Below, in pieces: positions 1-5,957 of a stretch of DNA of 5,957 nucleotides. Both the position numbers and the translations under genes were made by a program. Source of the stretch: Acidobacteriota bacterium (GTDB lineage Bacteria > Acidobacteriota > Blastocatellia > Pyrinomonadales > Pyrinomonadaceae); assembly GCA_020853255.1 (NCBI GenBank), contig JADYZI010000180.1, positions 1-5,957 on the forward strand, given 5' to 3'. Numbering within the stretch: position 1 is the stretch's first letter; each line of letters begins with the position of its first letter. A model generated the notes under the pieces. The model was not told where the DNA came from. It did not search any database and worked only from the letters and a program-made list of their open reading frames with translations.

Positions 1-377
1 AGGCGACGGATATCGTCTTTGCGGTCGATAGCGTTCCGGCCATCTTTGCGGTCACGAACGAACCGCTGATCGTCTTCACGTCGAACATCTTCGCGATCCT
101 CGGCCTCCGATCGATGTACTTTATGCTCGCCGGTGTGATCCACAAGTTCCATCTCATTCAATATGGCCTGGCTGTGGTTTTGGTATTTGTAGGATTGAAG
201 ATGGTCTGGCTGAATGATGCATTCGGCGGCAAGTTCCCGATCACCTGGTCACTTGGGATAATTGCCGGCGCAATCGGCCTTTCGATCGTTCTTTCCATTA
301 TTTTCCCTCCGCGGGAATATGATGAAAGACCGGCCGATGAAGATGGCAAGTTAAACGGCGGCGATGGCACGGTATAA
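1..377 (+). CDS. TerC/Alx-family integral membrane protein, C-terminal part (5' end outside window)
   Basis: The reading frame is open from the left edge (first whole codon at 3) to a TAA at 375-377, giving 124 visible residues. It begins in the most conserved part of the TerC family, with a TDIVFAVDSVPAIFAVT motif at residues 2-18 followed by FTSNIFAILGLR at about 25-36. The acidic residues in the first motif lie in a membrane helix and are family hallmarks. Three further hydrophobic segments follow (about 27-47, 54-72 and 82-103), then a short charged, Gly/Asp-rich tail. TerC/Alx proteins sit in the inner membrane. They are linked to tellurite resistance, and Alx-type members to manganese export and metal supply to exported proteins. 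Which role applies here cannot be told from this fragment. The internal ATG at 114 is not the real start, because the conserved motif lies upstream of it. The 3' end overlaps the convergent rsmA by 27 bp. Family assignment is firm; substrate is unknown. Confidence 0.93.
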   Translation, partial: ATDIVFAVDSVPAIFAVTNEPLIVFTSNIFAILGLRSMYFMLAGVIHKFHLIQYGLAVVLVFVGLKMVWLNDAFGGKFPITWSLGIIAGAIGLSIVLSIIFPPREYDERPADEDGKLNGGDGTV

Positions 378-1184
378 CCGCTGCCATTCGTCGAGCGTAA
401 GAGCTTCGGCCCGTGTCTTTGGGTCGATCCCAGCCGCATTGAGGGCCGTATCATAATTCGAATAGGCGGCCTTTAAATTATTTGCGATGGTTTTTCGCTT
501 CTGAGCGAATCCGGCGGAGACGAGATGAAGCATGCCGGCTTCGTCTTTGAAATATGGTTTTGGAGTAAGTTTGACGACGGAGCTCCAAATCTTTGGCACA
601 GGCCAGAAAGCCGTCGGTGGAACATCAAAGAGCTTTTGAACATCAAAGGCGGCTTCCGCCAGAACGGTCAAATAGCCGCGCTCCGAATTTCCGGCCCGAG
701 CAGTGATCCGGTGTACCACCTCACGCTGAAACATCAGAATGAGCGAAGTGAAGATCTCACGCTGAGCAGCAATGTGTCTTAACACAGCCGTTGAAATGTA
801 GTAGGGCAAATTGGCGGCCAGTTTTACCGTCGGCCGTGCGGAGTTTGCCTGTGCCGCAGGCCCAAATTGAGACAGCAATTCGTTGAAATCCACCGTCAAC
901 GCATCGCGTTCTATCAAATGGAAATGGCCCGCGCCGCTGAATCTTTCCTTTAGCGGTCCGATCAGATCGCGGTCAAGCTCGATCGCGATAACCTTTGCCC
1001 CTGTTTGCAGCAGCAGTTCGGTCAATGCCCCACGGCCAGGGCCGATCTCGATCAACGTGTCATCCGCCTTAGCTTCGACCGCGGCGGCGATCCTCGCAAG
1101 ATAATTAGGATCTGAAAGAAAATTCTGCCCCAGCAACCTTTTTGGCCGCGTCGATCCGCGAGGCGTTCGCTTCGTAGGCTTCAT
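351..1184 (-). CDS. rsmA: 16S rRNA (adenine1518-N6/adenine1519-N6)-dimethyltransferase RsmA (KsgA)
   Basis: This 277-residue protein is full length for the family. RsmA uses S-adenosylmethionine to dimethylate two adjacent adenines in the 3'-terminal hairpin of 16S rRNA, a late step of small-subunit assembly in the cytoplasm. Visible motifs, in order: LGQNFLSD at 18-25 (the N-terminal family signature); IEIGPGRGALTELL at 45-58 (SAM-binding motif I); AIELDRDL at 67-74 (acidic residue for the ribose of SAM); NLPYYIST at 125-132 (the catalytic NLPY motif); and MFQREVVHRITA at 151-162. The C-terminal helical domain carries PTAFWPVPKIWSSVVKL at 190-206. There the Asp usually found before Ser (PKVDS) is Trp. 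The ATG overlaps the ribD stop in an ATGA at 1184-1181 and no Shine-Dalgarno sequence is evident, so translation is probably coupled to ribD. The 3' end runs into the convergent TerC gene with no space for a terminator. Confidence 0.97.
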   Translation of the reverse strand: MKPTKRTPRGSTRPKRLLGQNFLSDPNYLARIAAAVEAKADDTLIEIGPGRGALTELLLQTGAKVIAIELDRDLIGPLKERFSGAGHFHLIERDALTVDFNELLSQFGPAAQANSARPTVKLAANLPYYISTAVLRHIAAQREIFTSLILMFQREVVHRITARAGNSERGYLTVLAEAAFDVQKLFDVPPTAFWPVPKIWSSVVKLTPKPYFKDEAGMLHLVSAGFAQKRKTIANNLKAAYSNYDTALNAAGIDPKTRAEALTLDEWQRLYRAIAAV

Positions 1185-2284
1185 TTTATTGGATAGCCGG
1201 TCATTTCAATATCGGCTCCTAAGCGGACGAGATCGATCTCCTTGAGCCGAAGGGCCTCGGACAGGCTCGAAATATCGGGGCCGCCGACCGCGGAAGGTGA
1301 TTCTCCGCCAATGATCATCGGGGCATAAATGAAGGTGACCTTATCGATCAAGCGGGCCTCGACAAACGCTCCCGCAACAGCAGTGCCGCCTTCGACAAGA
1401 ACGGATTGGATCTCGCGTTTGTAGAGTGCGTCCAGAACGGCGGCCAGGTTTCTCGCCCCGCCTTCGATCGGGACAACCTCGACACCGCGATCGGTCAAAC
1501 GTGCGACCGTTGCCGGATCGATACAATTTGTAAACACGATCGTCGGAGCTTCGGCGGTGGTTGTAGCAAGGATCGAATCAGGAGATAGCCGAAGCCGATT
1601 GTCGAGAATAACACGGACCAAAGGCCGCGGCCTCGGTTTTCCGCTACGGTCGGTCAGGCTCGGGTTATCTACAGCCGCGGTGCTCGCGCCGACAAGGATC
1701 GCATCATTTTCGTGGCGAAGATCATGGACCCGCTTGCGAGCGGCCGCACCTGACAGAGCAGTCGATACACTATTGTTGACCGATATTCGCCCGTCCAGCG
1801 ACATCGCAAGTTTCAAATGGACAAAAGGCCGCTGATCGCGGTGCCAGCAGATAAATTTTTCATTTAGTCGCGAAGCCTCATCGGCAAGGATGCCCGACAC
1901 GACCTCGATCCCGGCATTTCTCAATCGTTCAAATCCGCGGCCCGAAACCAGCGGGTTCGGATCTTCGACGGGGCACACCACCCGCTTGATACCGGCGTTG
2001 ATCAATGCCTCGGTACACGGCGGCGTCTTGCCAAAATGATCGTGCGGCTCAAGCGAAACATAGGCCGTACCGCCGTGGGCCCGCTCGCCGGCTTGCTCAA
2101 GGGCAATGACCTCCGCGTGTGTCGTTCCGTCCTTGATATATGTGCCTTCGCCTACAATAGTTCCGCCTTTTGAGACGATGACGCAGCCGACCAAAGGATT
2201 CGGCGAGACGCGCCCCATGCCCGCACGCGCCAATTCAATAGCGCGGGTGGTGAGGCCAAGGTCGATCTTTGTAGTTTCGGGCAA
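1181..2284 (-). CDS. ribD: Bifunctional riboflavin biosynthesis protein RibD (deaminase/reductase)
   Basis: This 367-residue cytoplasmic enzyme has the normal RibD length. It performs two steps after GTP cyclohydrolase II: deamination of the pyrimidine ring, then NADPH-dependent reduction of the ribose side chain. The N-terminal deaminase domain (about 8-145) has SPNPLVGCVIV at 27-37, the HAE motif at 56-58 (His zinc ligand and Glu proton shuttle), and LEPHDHFGKTPPC at 78-90. The usual first Cys ligand of LEPC is His81 here; Cys90 is kept. The C-terminal reductase domain (about 152-367) has LAMSLDGRIS at 159-168, DAILVGAST at 194-202, DNPSLTDR at 206-213 and VLVEGG at 295-300. The start is a TTG at 2284-2282, the only plausible one: an in-frame TAG lies 18 bases upstream, and the first internal ATG (residue 23) would remove the first conserved helix. 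A weak GGA (2293-2291) sits 6 nt before it. The gene follows ftsY after 40 bp. No FMN riboswitch is visible. Confidence 0.96.
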   Translation of the reverse strand: MPETTKIDLGLTTRAIELARAGMGRVSPNPLVGCVIVSKGGTIVGEGTYIKDGTTHAEVIALEQAGERAHGGTAYVSLEPHDHFGKTPPCTEALINAGIKRVVCPVEDPNPLVSGRGFERLRNAGIEVVSGILADEASRLNEKFICWHRDQRPFVHLKLAMSLDGRISVNNSVSTALSGAAARKRVHDLRHENDAILVGASTAAVDNPSLTDRSGKPRPRPLVRVILDNRLRLSPDSILATTTAEAPTIVFTNCIDPATVARLTDRGVEVVPIEGGARNLAAVLDALYKREIQSVLVEGGTAVAGAFVEARLIDKVTFIYAPMIIGGESPSAVGGPDISSLSEALRLKEIDLVRLGADIEMTGYPIK

Positions 2285-2297
2285 TGAAGATCCGTAT

Positions 2298-2317
2298 GAA
2301 AACTACAGTTAGTTCTC
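2298..2317 (-). other. Small hairpin between ftsY and ribD, just before the ribD start region
   Basis: On the minus strand an 8-bp stem (2317-2310 with 2305-2298) closes a 4-nt ACTG loop. One of the eight pairs is a G:U that forms only in the minus-strand RNA. The stem ends 4 nt before the weak GGA Shine-Dalgarno and 13 nt before the TTG start of ribD. It has no U-run after it, so it does not look like a terminator. It could affect initiation at ribD or mRNA stability. The stem is short and AT-rich, so chance is a real alternative. Confidence 0.35.
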
Positions 2318-2324
2318 AAAAATT

Positions 2325-3359
2325 TTAGTTAAAAAGGCCATTCACGTAACTTTCCGCGTCAAATACCATCAGGTCATTTACTTGCTCTCCGATCCCGACG
2401 TACCTTATCGGCAGATCGAGATCTTTCGCGATCGCAACCGCGATCCCGCCTTTTGCCGTGCCATCGAGTTTGGTCAGTACAAGCCCTGTCACGTTTGCGA
2501 CCTTTGTGAACTGGCGCGCCTGCTCAAGGCCATTCTGACCCGTCACCGCGTCGATAACGAGCAAGGTTTCATGGGGCGCATCCTGCACCTCGCGGCCGGC
2601 GATCCGCTTCATTTTTTCGAGTTCGGCCATGAGGTTCGCCTTGTTGTGAAGCCTGCCGGCCGTGTCAACGATCAGCACATCCGCGTTCCTGGCCTTGGCC
2701 GATTGAAGTGCGTCAAACAAGACGGCAGCCGGATCAGTTCCCTGCTTTTGCTGAATTATCGGAACACCGGCCCGCTCGGCCCATATCTCAAGCTGATCGG
2801 ACGCGGCCGCACGAAATGTGTCCGCGGCACAGATCAATACTTCATTCCCTTCGTTCTTGATACGCTGCGAAAGTTTTCCGATGGTCGTCGTCTTCCCAAC
2901 GCCATTTACACCAACGACCATCAGAACGTAAGGTTTAATGGCGTCTGCGACACTTGTTTCGGACGCGACGCCGTGGTCCTTCGAATGCTGCAAAATATCG
3001 AGCAGCTCATTCTTCATGACGGATTTAAGCGCGTCGAGGTCGTTTATCTCCTGCCGCGAAACACCTTTGCGGATCGCATCAAGCACCTGCATCGTCGTCT
3101 GCACGCCAATGTCAGTTGAGATGAGCATTTCTTCCAGCTCGTCAAGCAATTTCTCGTCGATCTGCTTGCGGCCTTCGAAAATGGTGTCGAGCTTTGTGTT
3201 GATCGAATCCCGCGTTTTAGCGATCGCGTTCGAAAAACGAACTCCGATCTCTCGTTCAACCGCAGCTTCCTGCGCTTTCAGTTCTTCCATCGACTTGTCG
3301 AGGCCCAAAGTCGATGTCGAGAATTTGTCTTCCTTTTTCCTACGCCAAAAAAGTGCCAT
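2325..3359 (-). CDS. ftsY: Signal recognition particle receptor FtsY
   Basis: FtsY is the membrane-associated SRP GTPase. It docks Ffh-4.5S RNA-ribosome complexes at the inner membrane and hands nascent membrane proteins to SecYEG. With the ATG at 3359 the protein has 344 residues. It starts with a short basic-hydrophobic patch (ALFWRRKKE, 2-10), then the helical N domain (about 20-130) and the G domain. G-domain motifs are [10 protein letters not shown] at 150-159 (P loop), DTFRAAA at 180-186 (SRP insertion-box region), DTAGR at 232-236 (G3), TKLDG at 296-300 (G4) and GIGE at 322-325 (G5). The long acidic A domain of enterobacterial FtsY is absent, so membrane contact must rest on the N-terminal patch. 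The frame stays open upstream to a TTG at 3479, but those 40 extra codons run through the promoter and hairpin and resemble no FtsY, so the ATG is preferred. No clear Shine-Dalgarno precedes it. It is the first gene of the ftsY-ribD-rsmA unit. Confidence 0.96.
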   Translation of the reverse strand: MALFWRRKKEDKFSTSTLGLDKSMEELKAQEAAVEREIGVRFSNAIAKTRDSINTKLDTIFEGRKQIDEKLLDELEEMLISTDIGVQTTMQVLDAIRKGVSRQEINDLDALKSVMKNELLDILQHSKDHGVASETSVADAIKPYVLMVVGVNGVGKTTTIGKLSQRIKNEGNEVLICAADTFRAAASDQLEIWAERAGVPIIQQKQGTDPAAVLFDALQSAKARNADVLIVDTAGRLHNKANLMAELEKMKRIAGREVQDAPHETLLVIDAVTGQNGLEQARQFTKVANVTGLVLTKLDGTAKGGIAVAIAKDLDLPIRYVGIGEQVNDLMVFDAESYVNGLFN

Positions 3360-3404
3360 ATATATAACGCCCGCAGAAAAAGCCGACGCTTGTGTAAATA
3401 TTCG

Positions 3405-3432
3405 ATTATAAAAAATTATCGAACAGCCACAA
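3405..3432 (-). promoter_or_regulatory. Probable sigma70-type promoter of ftsY-ribD-rsmA
   Basis: On the minus strand a perfect TATAAT (3410-3405) lies 16 bp downstream of TTGTGG (3432-3427), a weak -35 box matching TTGACA at its first three positions. The region between and after them is AT-rich. Transcription would start near 3398, giving a leader of about 40 nt before the ftsY ATG at 3359. The site lies just past the hairpin that ends the upstream unit, where a new promoter is expected. This is a consensus match only. Confidence 0.6.
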
Positions 3433-3437
3433 AACGG

Positions 3438-3522
3438 ATGATACAAAAGCCCGCGGATGAACAATGGCATGATACTCAACTTCGTATCATACCCCTTGCT
3501 CTTACGCGGGCCTCTGTATGAC
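3438..3522 (-). terminator. Long imperfect hairpin after the membrane-protein gene, probable intrinsic terminator
   Basis: Eight bases after the TAG of the 562-residue gene, the minus-strand RNA can fold into an 85-nt stem-loop centred near 3480. From the apex: an 8-nt loop (3476-3483); a perfect 7-bp stem, ATGATAC with GTATCAT (3490-3484 with 3475-3469); a 2-bp and a 6-bp helix separated by single mismatches; then a perfect GC-rich 7-bp stem, GCCCGCG with CGCGGGC (3511-3505 with 3455-3449). An outer run of eight pairs pairs with the TTTTGTAT that follows the GC stem. About 33 pairs form in all. The GC stem followed by four U residues fits a terminator, although the U-run is short. The four G:U pairs become C:A mismatches on the plus strand, so the minus-strand RNA is the better folded form. 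A non-terminator role (regulatory RNA, repeat element) is not excluded. Confidence 0.6.
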
Positions 3523-3530
3523 TGAGTAGC

Positions 3531-5219
3531 CTACCTAGCCAGCTTCAGCTTGTCTCGCGACTTGAACAGAGCGTAGCCAAGAATGCATGAGAAAACGACC
3601 GAAAAATAGAATGTGATGAAACTGCCGATGATAGTTGCCGGTAGGTTGCCGACCTTTGGAAGATCAAGCGGGCTGAACAACATTCCAACGACGCCCGCGA
3701 TCACAAGGCTCATTACGCCGATAATAAGGCCCATAAGCAGTATCAAGACGTACGAACCACCCAGCCGCCTTATTGTATCCAGGCCGACCATTGGGTTGAT
3801 CGTTGCGGTGAATGACCTCGTATAGCCGGCCACCGCACACGCCGCTGGGTAATAGAACAACCCCCACAAGAGTGTTAAGAAACCGAAAACCACAAGCGGT
3901 GCAGCAAGGCGAATTATCTTTTGCAGTGCAGCCAAGTAACCGGCCTGATCGAACTCGGCCTGAACAGGTTGTGCTGATTGGAGTTGCTTGGTGCGTATCT
4001 CTTGAAGCAATTCATCCAGTTTCTGCTGGTCCGGCACCTGGCCGGGTGTTTCGGTAACCGCCGCACCCTGGCCTGTTTCGGCCGATGCCGCCGCCGTTTG
4101 CTGATCAGCCACGCGGCGTTCGTTCTGCTGCTTTACCTTGTTCAGTATTTCGTTCACCTCTTTGGTCTGCTCAGCGGTCCGGTCGGGTGCATAGACCTGC
4201 GTTCCGGGCACACCGGTGAGTTCACGGTTGAACTTCTGCATCTCAGCCGCCGCCGAACTCAACACAAGATAAGTGCCAACCGCAACGACCAGAACGAACG
4301 GCCCAAAGGAGGCGATATTTGCCGCGATATACAGGAAGAACGGTTGAATAACATCGTCCCAAATGGAGAAATCGTCAAAGCTCGGCATGAAATCGACATC
4401 CAAATTCCCCTGTGTGAAGTTGTCGATCAGGTTCGCTCTTATACCAAAAACGACCATATTGGCGAGCATAAAGCAGAAGATCGCCGCGGCGGCCAGGAAC
4501 AGGCTGCCGAGTGAGGCCGCCGATTGGCCGAATGTAAAGATCATGAACATCAGCCCGCCCAGGAAGAGGCTTGACTTGAATTTGAACGGGTACGCGATCG
4601 CACGGCCAAAATCGGAAAAACCGAATGACTCAGACCCGATACCGGAATCGACCGCCGCACGTTTTGCGTGCGTTGCGGCCTCGGCAACTGAACGGCACAT
4701 TCCCCCGCAGCCCGGACAAATGCGGACGCCGCCGTATGAACTCGGGCACGCCTTGCACAGTTCAAGTCCACAACCCTTGCATAGATACGCCGCCTGGCGG
4801 TCGAGGTGATTGGCACATTGGCCTGACATTGCCGCTTGCGGATGGGCGGCGTTTTGAGATCGGCCCGGCGTCGAATGTCTTTCAGCAAGACTTCCGCCAT
4901 CGGACAATTGCCGGGGCAAAGAGGCCGTCGGTGCTTCCGAAGCAATTGGCGCCGCTTGAAGAGGTTCTTCAGCATTTACCGAACCGACGGTCATGCTTTG
5001 AACGACAGGCATCGGTTCACCATTGGCCCTGGCGTTGAAAAAAGGAACGAGCGAAGGAACTTTTTGTGCTTCGATCCATCGCAGGTTTCCTTTTCGGACC
5101 TTATCGTTCGGCTGCAGCGATCCCTCGCCGATCCATTCCGGCAGTTCGGCGAGCGGCGCTTCGTAGATCTGGCCGCCGACCTCGACCTGCCACATTTCGT
5201 TGCTCTGATCCAGGTTCAT
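3531..5219 (-). CDS. Multidomain membrane protein: GYF_2-like domain, B-box-like zinc finger, DUF4013-like membrane region
   Basis: This 562-residue protein has no function I can name. Residues 8-61 resemble a GYF_2 (DUF4339) domain, with the Gly-rich, charged-and-Trp pattern WIGEGSLQPNDKVRKG at 29-44 and WIEAQKVPSL at 48-57. A low-complexity linker follows (about 65-130). Next is a Cys/His cluster, C135, H138, C147, C150, C155, C158, C168, C171 and C175, resembling a B-box-type zinc finger. The rest has about five or six hydrophobic segments (roughly 216-231, 236-260, 291-322, 436-462, 488-517, 526-550), split by a polar Gln/Ala-rich loop at about 323-430 with a coiled-coil look. IRANLIDNF at 260-268 and SFDDFSIWDD at 280-289 recall DUF4013 membrane proteins. 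There is no signal peptide, so the GYF_2 and zinc modules probably face the cytoplasm. The ATG at 5219 lacks a clear Shine-Dalgarno; Met9 is an alternative start. It lies 11 bp after the HD-GYP gene and is probably co-transcribed with it. Confidence 0.8.
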   Translation of the reverse strand: MNLDQSNEMWQVEVGGQIYEAPLAELPEWIGEGSLQPNDKVRKGNLRWIEAQKVPSLVPFFNARANGEPMPVVQSMTVGSVNAEEPLQAAPIASEAPTASLPRQLSDGGSLAERHSTPGRSQNAAHPQAAMSGQCANHLDRQAAYLCKGCGLELCKACPSSYGGVRICPGCGGMCRSVAEAATHAKRAAVDSGIGSESFGFSDFGRAIAYPFKFKSSLFLGGLMFMIFTFGQSAASLGSLFLAAAAIFCFMLANMVVFGIRANLIDNFTQGNLDVDFMPSFDDFSIWDDVIQPFFLYIAANIASFGPFVLVVAVGTYLVLSSAAAEMQKFNRELTGVPGTQVYAPDRTAEQTKEVNEILNKVKQQNERRVADQQTAAASAETGQGAAVTETPGQVPDQQKLDELLQEIRTKQLQSAQPVQAEFDQAGYLAALQKIIRLAAPLVVFGFLTLLWGLFYYPAACAVAGYTRSFTATINPMVGLDTIRRLGGSYVLILLMGLIIGVMSLVIAGVVGMLFSPLDLPKVGNLPATIIGSFITFYFSVVFSCILGYALFKSRDKLKLAR

Positions 5220-5230
5220 ATCAAAGGTTG

Positions 5231-5957
5231 TTATGTGAGAGTAAGGATCTCTTCGTTGACAGGTTCCGGCACAGGATCAACCTCCGGCCGTCGGGGCGGG
5301 GCGACACGGTTGTTCACAAGTCCAACGGTGTCTTTGTTTTCGTTCAGGAATTTAACGATTCCCTTGCCTATCTCGCCTGCGTCACAGCCGCGAACGAGGG
5401 CATCTACAACTCTTGCATCGTACCGCGTTCCAACAAAGCTCTTTATCCGCTCCAGGGCCTCGGGCAGGAGCATTCCCTTTTGATAGGGCCGATCAATCGT
5501 CATTGCGTCAAACGTATCCGCTACCGAAACTATCTTTGCCTGGAGCGGGATCTGTTCGTCCGTCAGCCCCTGCGGATAGCCCTTGCCGTTCACCATTTCG
5601 TGGTGCATATACATTCCCGGCAAAAATTCTTTCATCGCCGGGATCTGCGACATTATCTTGTAGCCCTTTTGCGGATGGGTCTTCATTATCTCGAACTCGG
5701 CATCTGTGAGAGCGGCGGGCTTTTTCAGGATCGCGTCGTCGATCGCGATCTTGCCTACATCATGAAGCAATGCACTAATGCGCAGCGTCTCAAGTTCTTC
5801 ATCTCCCAGCCCAAGCTGTTTGCCGATGCCCACGGATATCCGCGCCACTCGTTCCGAATGGCCGCGGGTGTATTTGTCCTTACCGTCGATCGCCGCAGCC
5901 AGCGCCTTTACTGTACCAACGAACAGTTCGCGATTCTCTGCCGCGGCCTTGGCAAGC
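5231..5957 (-). CDS. HD-GYP domain protein, probable cyclic-di-GMP phosphodiesterase, C-terminal part (5' end outside window)
   Basis: The frame is open from the right edge (first whole codon at 5956-5954) to a TAA at 5233-5231, giving 241 visible residues. HD-GYP domains hydrolyse the second messenger c-di-GMP with a bi- or trinuclear metal centre. Motifs, numbered from the first visible residue: DKYTRGHSERV at 27-37; LLHDVGKI at 63-70 (HD metal pair); H94; HHEMVNGKGYP at 118-128 (two metal-binding His and the GYP signature); and VADTFDAMTIDRPY at 145-158. All metal-binding and GYP positions are present, so the domain should be active. A Pro-rich tail of about 40 residues follows. The GTG at 5848 is not the true start, since the conserved GHS motif lies before it. 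What precedes the domain (receiver, GAF, PAS or other sensor) is outside the window. The 11-bp gap to the membrane-protein gene suggests an operon. Confidence 0.95.
   Translation of the reverse strand, partial: LAKAAAENRELFVGTVKALAAAIDGKDKYTRGHSERVARISVGIGKQLGLGDEELETLRISALLHDVGKIAIDDAILKKPAALTDAEFEIMKTHPQKGYKIMSQIPAMKEFLPGMYMHHEMVNGKGYPQGLTDEQIPLQAKIVSVADTFDAMTIDRPYQKGMLLPEALERIKSFVGTRYDARVVDALVRGCDAGEIGKGIVKFLNENKDTVGLVNNRVAPPRRPEVDPVPEPVNEEILTLT

Noticed and set aside
351..400. Intrinsic terminator between the TerC-family gene and rsmA
   Set aside because: The coding regions overlap, and I see no GC-rich stem followed by a T-run on either strand here.
525..782. 85-codon open frame on the plus strand within rsmA
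   Set aside because: It is antisense to conserved rsmA motifs and has no independent coding evidence.
2285..2324. FMN riboswitch upstream of ribD
   Set aside because: The gap is only 40 bp and has none of the conserved FMN-element sequences; the aptamer needs well over 100 nt.
2382..3119. 245-codon open frame on the plus strand opposite ftsY
   Set aside because: It lies wholly inside the unmistakable ftsY gene, and its translation shows no recognisable domain or membrane pattern, so it is a shadow frame.
3360..3479. Possible 40-residue N-terminal extension of FtsY from a TTG at 3479
   Set aside because: The extra codons run through the hairpin and the TATAAT promoter, resemble no FtsY N-terminus, and the ATG at 3359 gives the usual charged start of the protein.
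4836..5483. 215-codon open frame on the plus strand
   Set aside because: It spans antisense to both the 562-residue gene and the HD-GYP gene, is rich in Arg and Ser, and has no recognisable domain.
1..5957. CRISPR arrays, tRNA or rRNA genes, insertion sequences, phage or defence genes
   Set aside because: Coding regions fill nearly the whole window. I saw no regular spaced repeats, transposase, integrase or tRNA-like fold, and gene content is core metabolism and housekeeping.

Overview
The window looks like chromosomal housekeeping DNA from a Gram-negative-type bacterium. It is densely packed, moderately GC-rich and shows no sign of mobile DNA. I suspect Acidobacteriota (Blastocatellia/Pyrinomonadales-like). 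That rests on the general style of the proteins, especially a GYF_2 and zinc-finger membrane protein next to an HD-GYP gene, and on the moderate GC. It is an inference that a 16S or protein search would have to confirm.

Layout, left to right. Positions 1-377 (+) hold the C-terminal end of a TerC/Alx-family membrane protein, cut by the window edge. Everything else is on the minus strand and reads right to left. Positions 5957-5231 hold the C-terminal HD-GYP domain of a probable cyclic-di-GMP phosphodiesterase, cut by the right edge. After 11 bp comes a 562-residue multidomain membrane protein (5219-3531). Its 3' end is followed at once by an 85-nt imperfect hairpin (3522-3438) that looks like a terminator. 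A sigma70-type promoter (3432-3405) then starts a second unit: ftsY (3359-2325), ribD (2284-1181) and rsmA (1184-351). ribD and rsmA overlap by 4 bp. rsmA ends inside the 3' end of the convergent TerC gene, with a 27-bp tail-to-tail overlap.

The ftsY-ribD-rsmA unit combines three core functions: the membrane receptor of the signal recognition particle, two steps of riboflavin synthesis, and dimethylation of the 16S rRNA 3'-terminal hairpin. Their biochemistry is unrelated and the grouping probably reflects shared growth-linked expression. The upstream pair joins a c-di-GMP-degrading enzyme domain to an uncharacterised membrane protein. A functional link between them is possible but unproven.

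I found no convincing new defence, mobile or biosynthetic system. The points most worth a second look are the long hairpin with strand-asymmetric G:U pairs between the two transcription units, the Cys-to-His change at a zinc-ligand position of RibD, and the domain composition of the 562-residue membrane protein. No stretch longer than 300 bases lacks a gene; the longest intergenic gap is 3360-3530.
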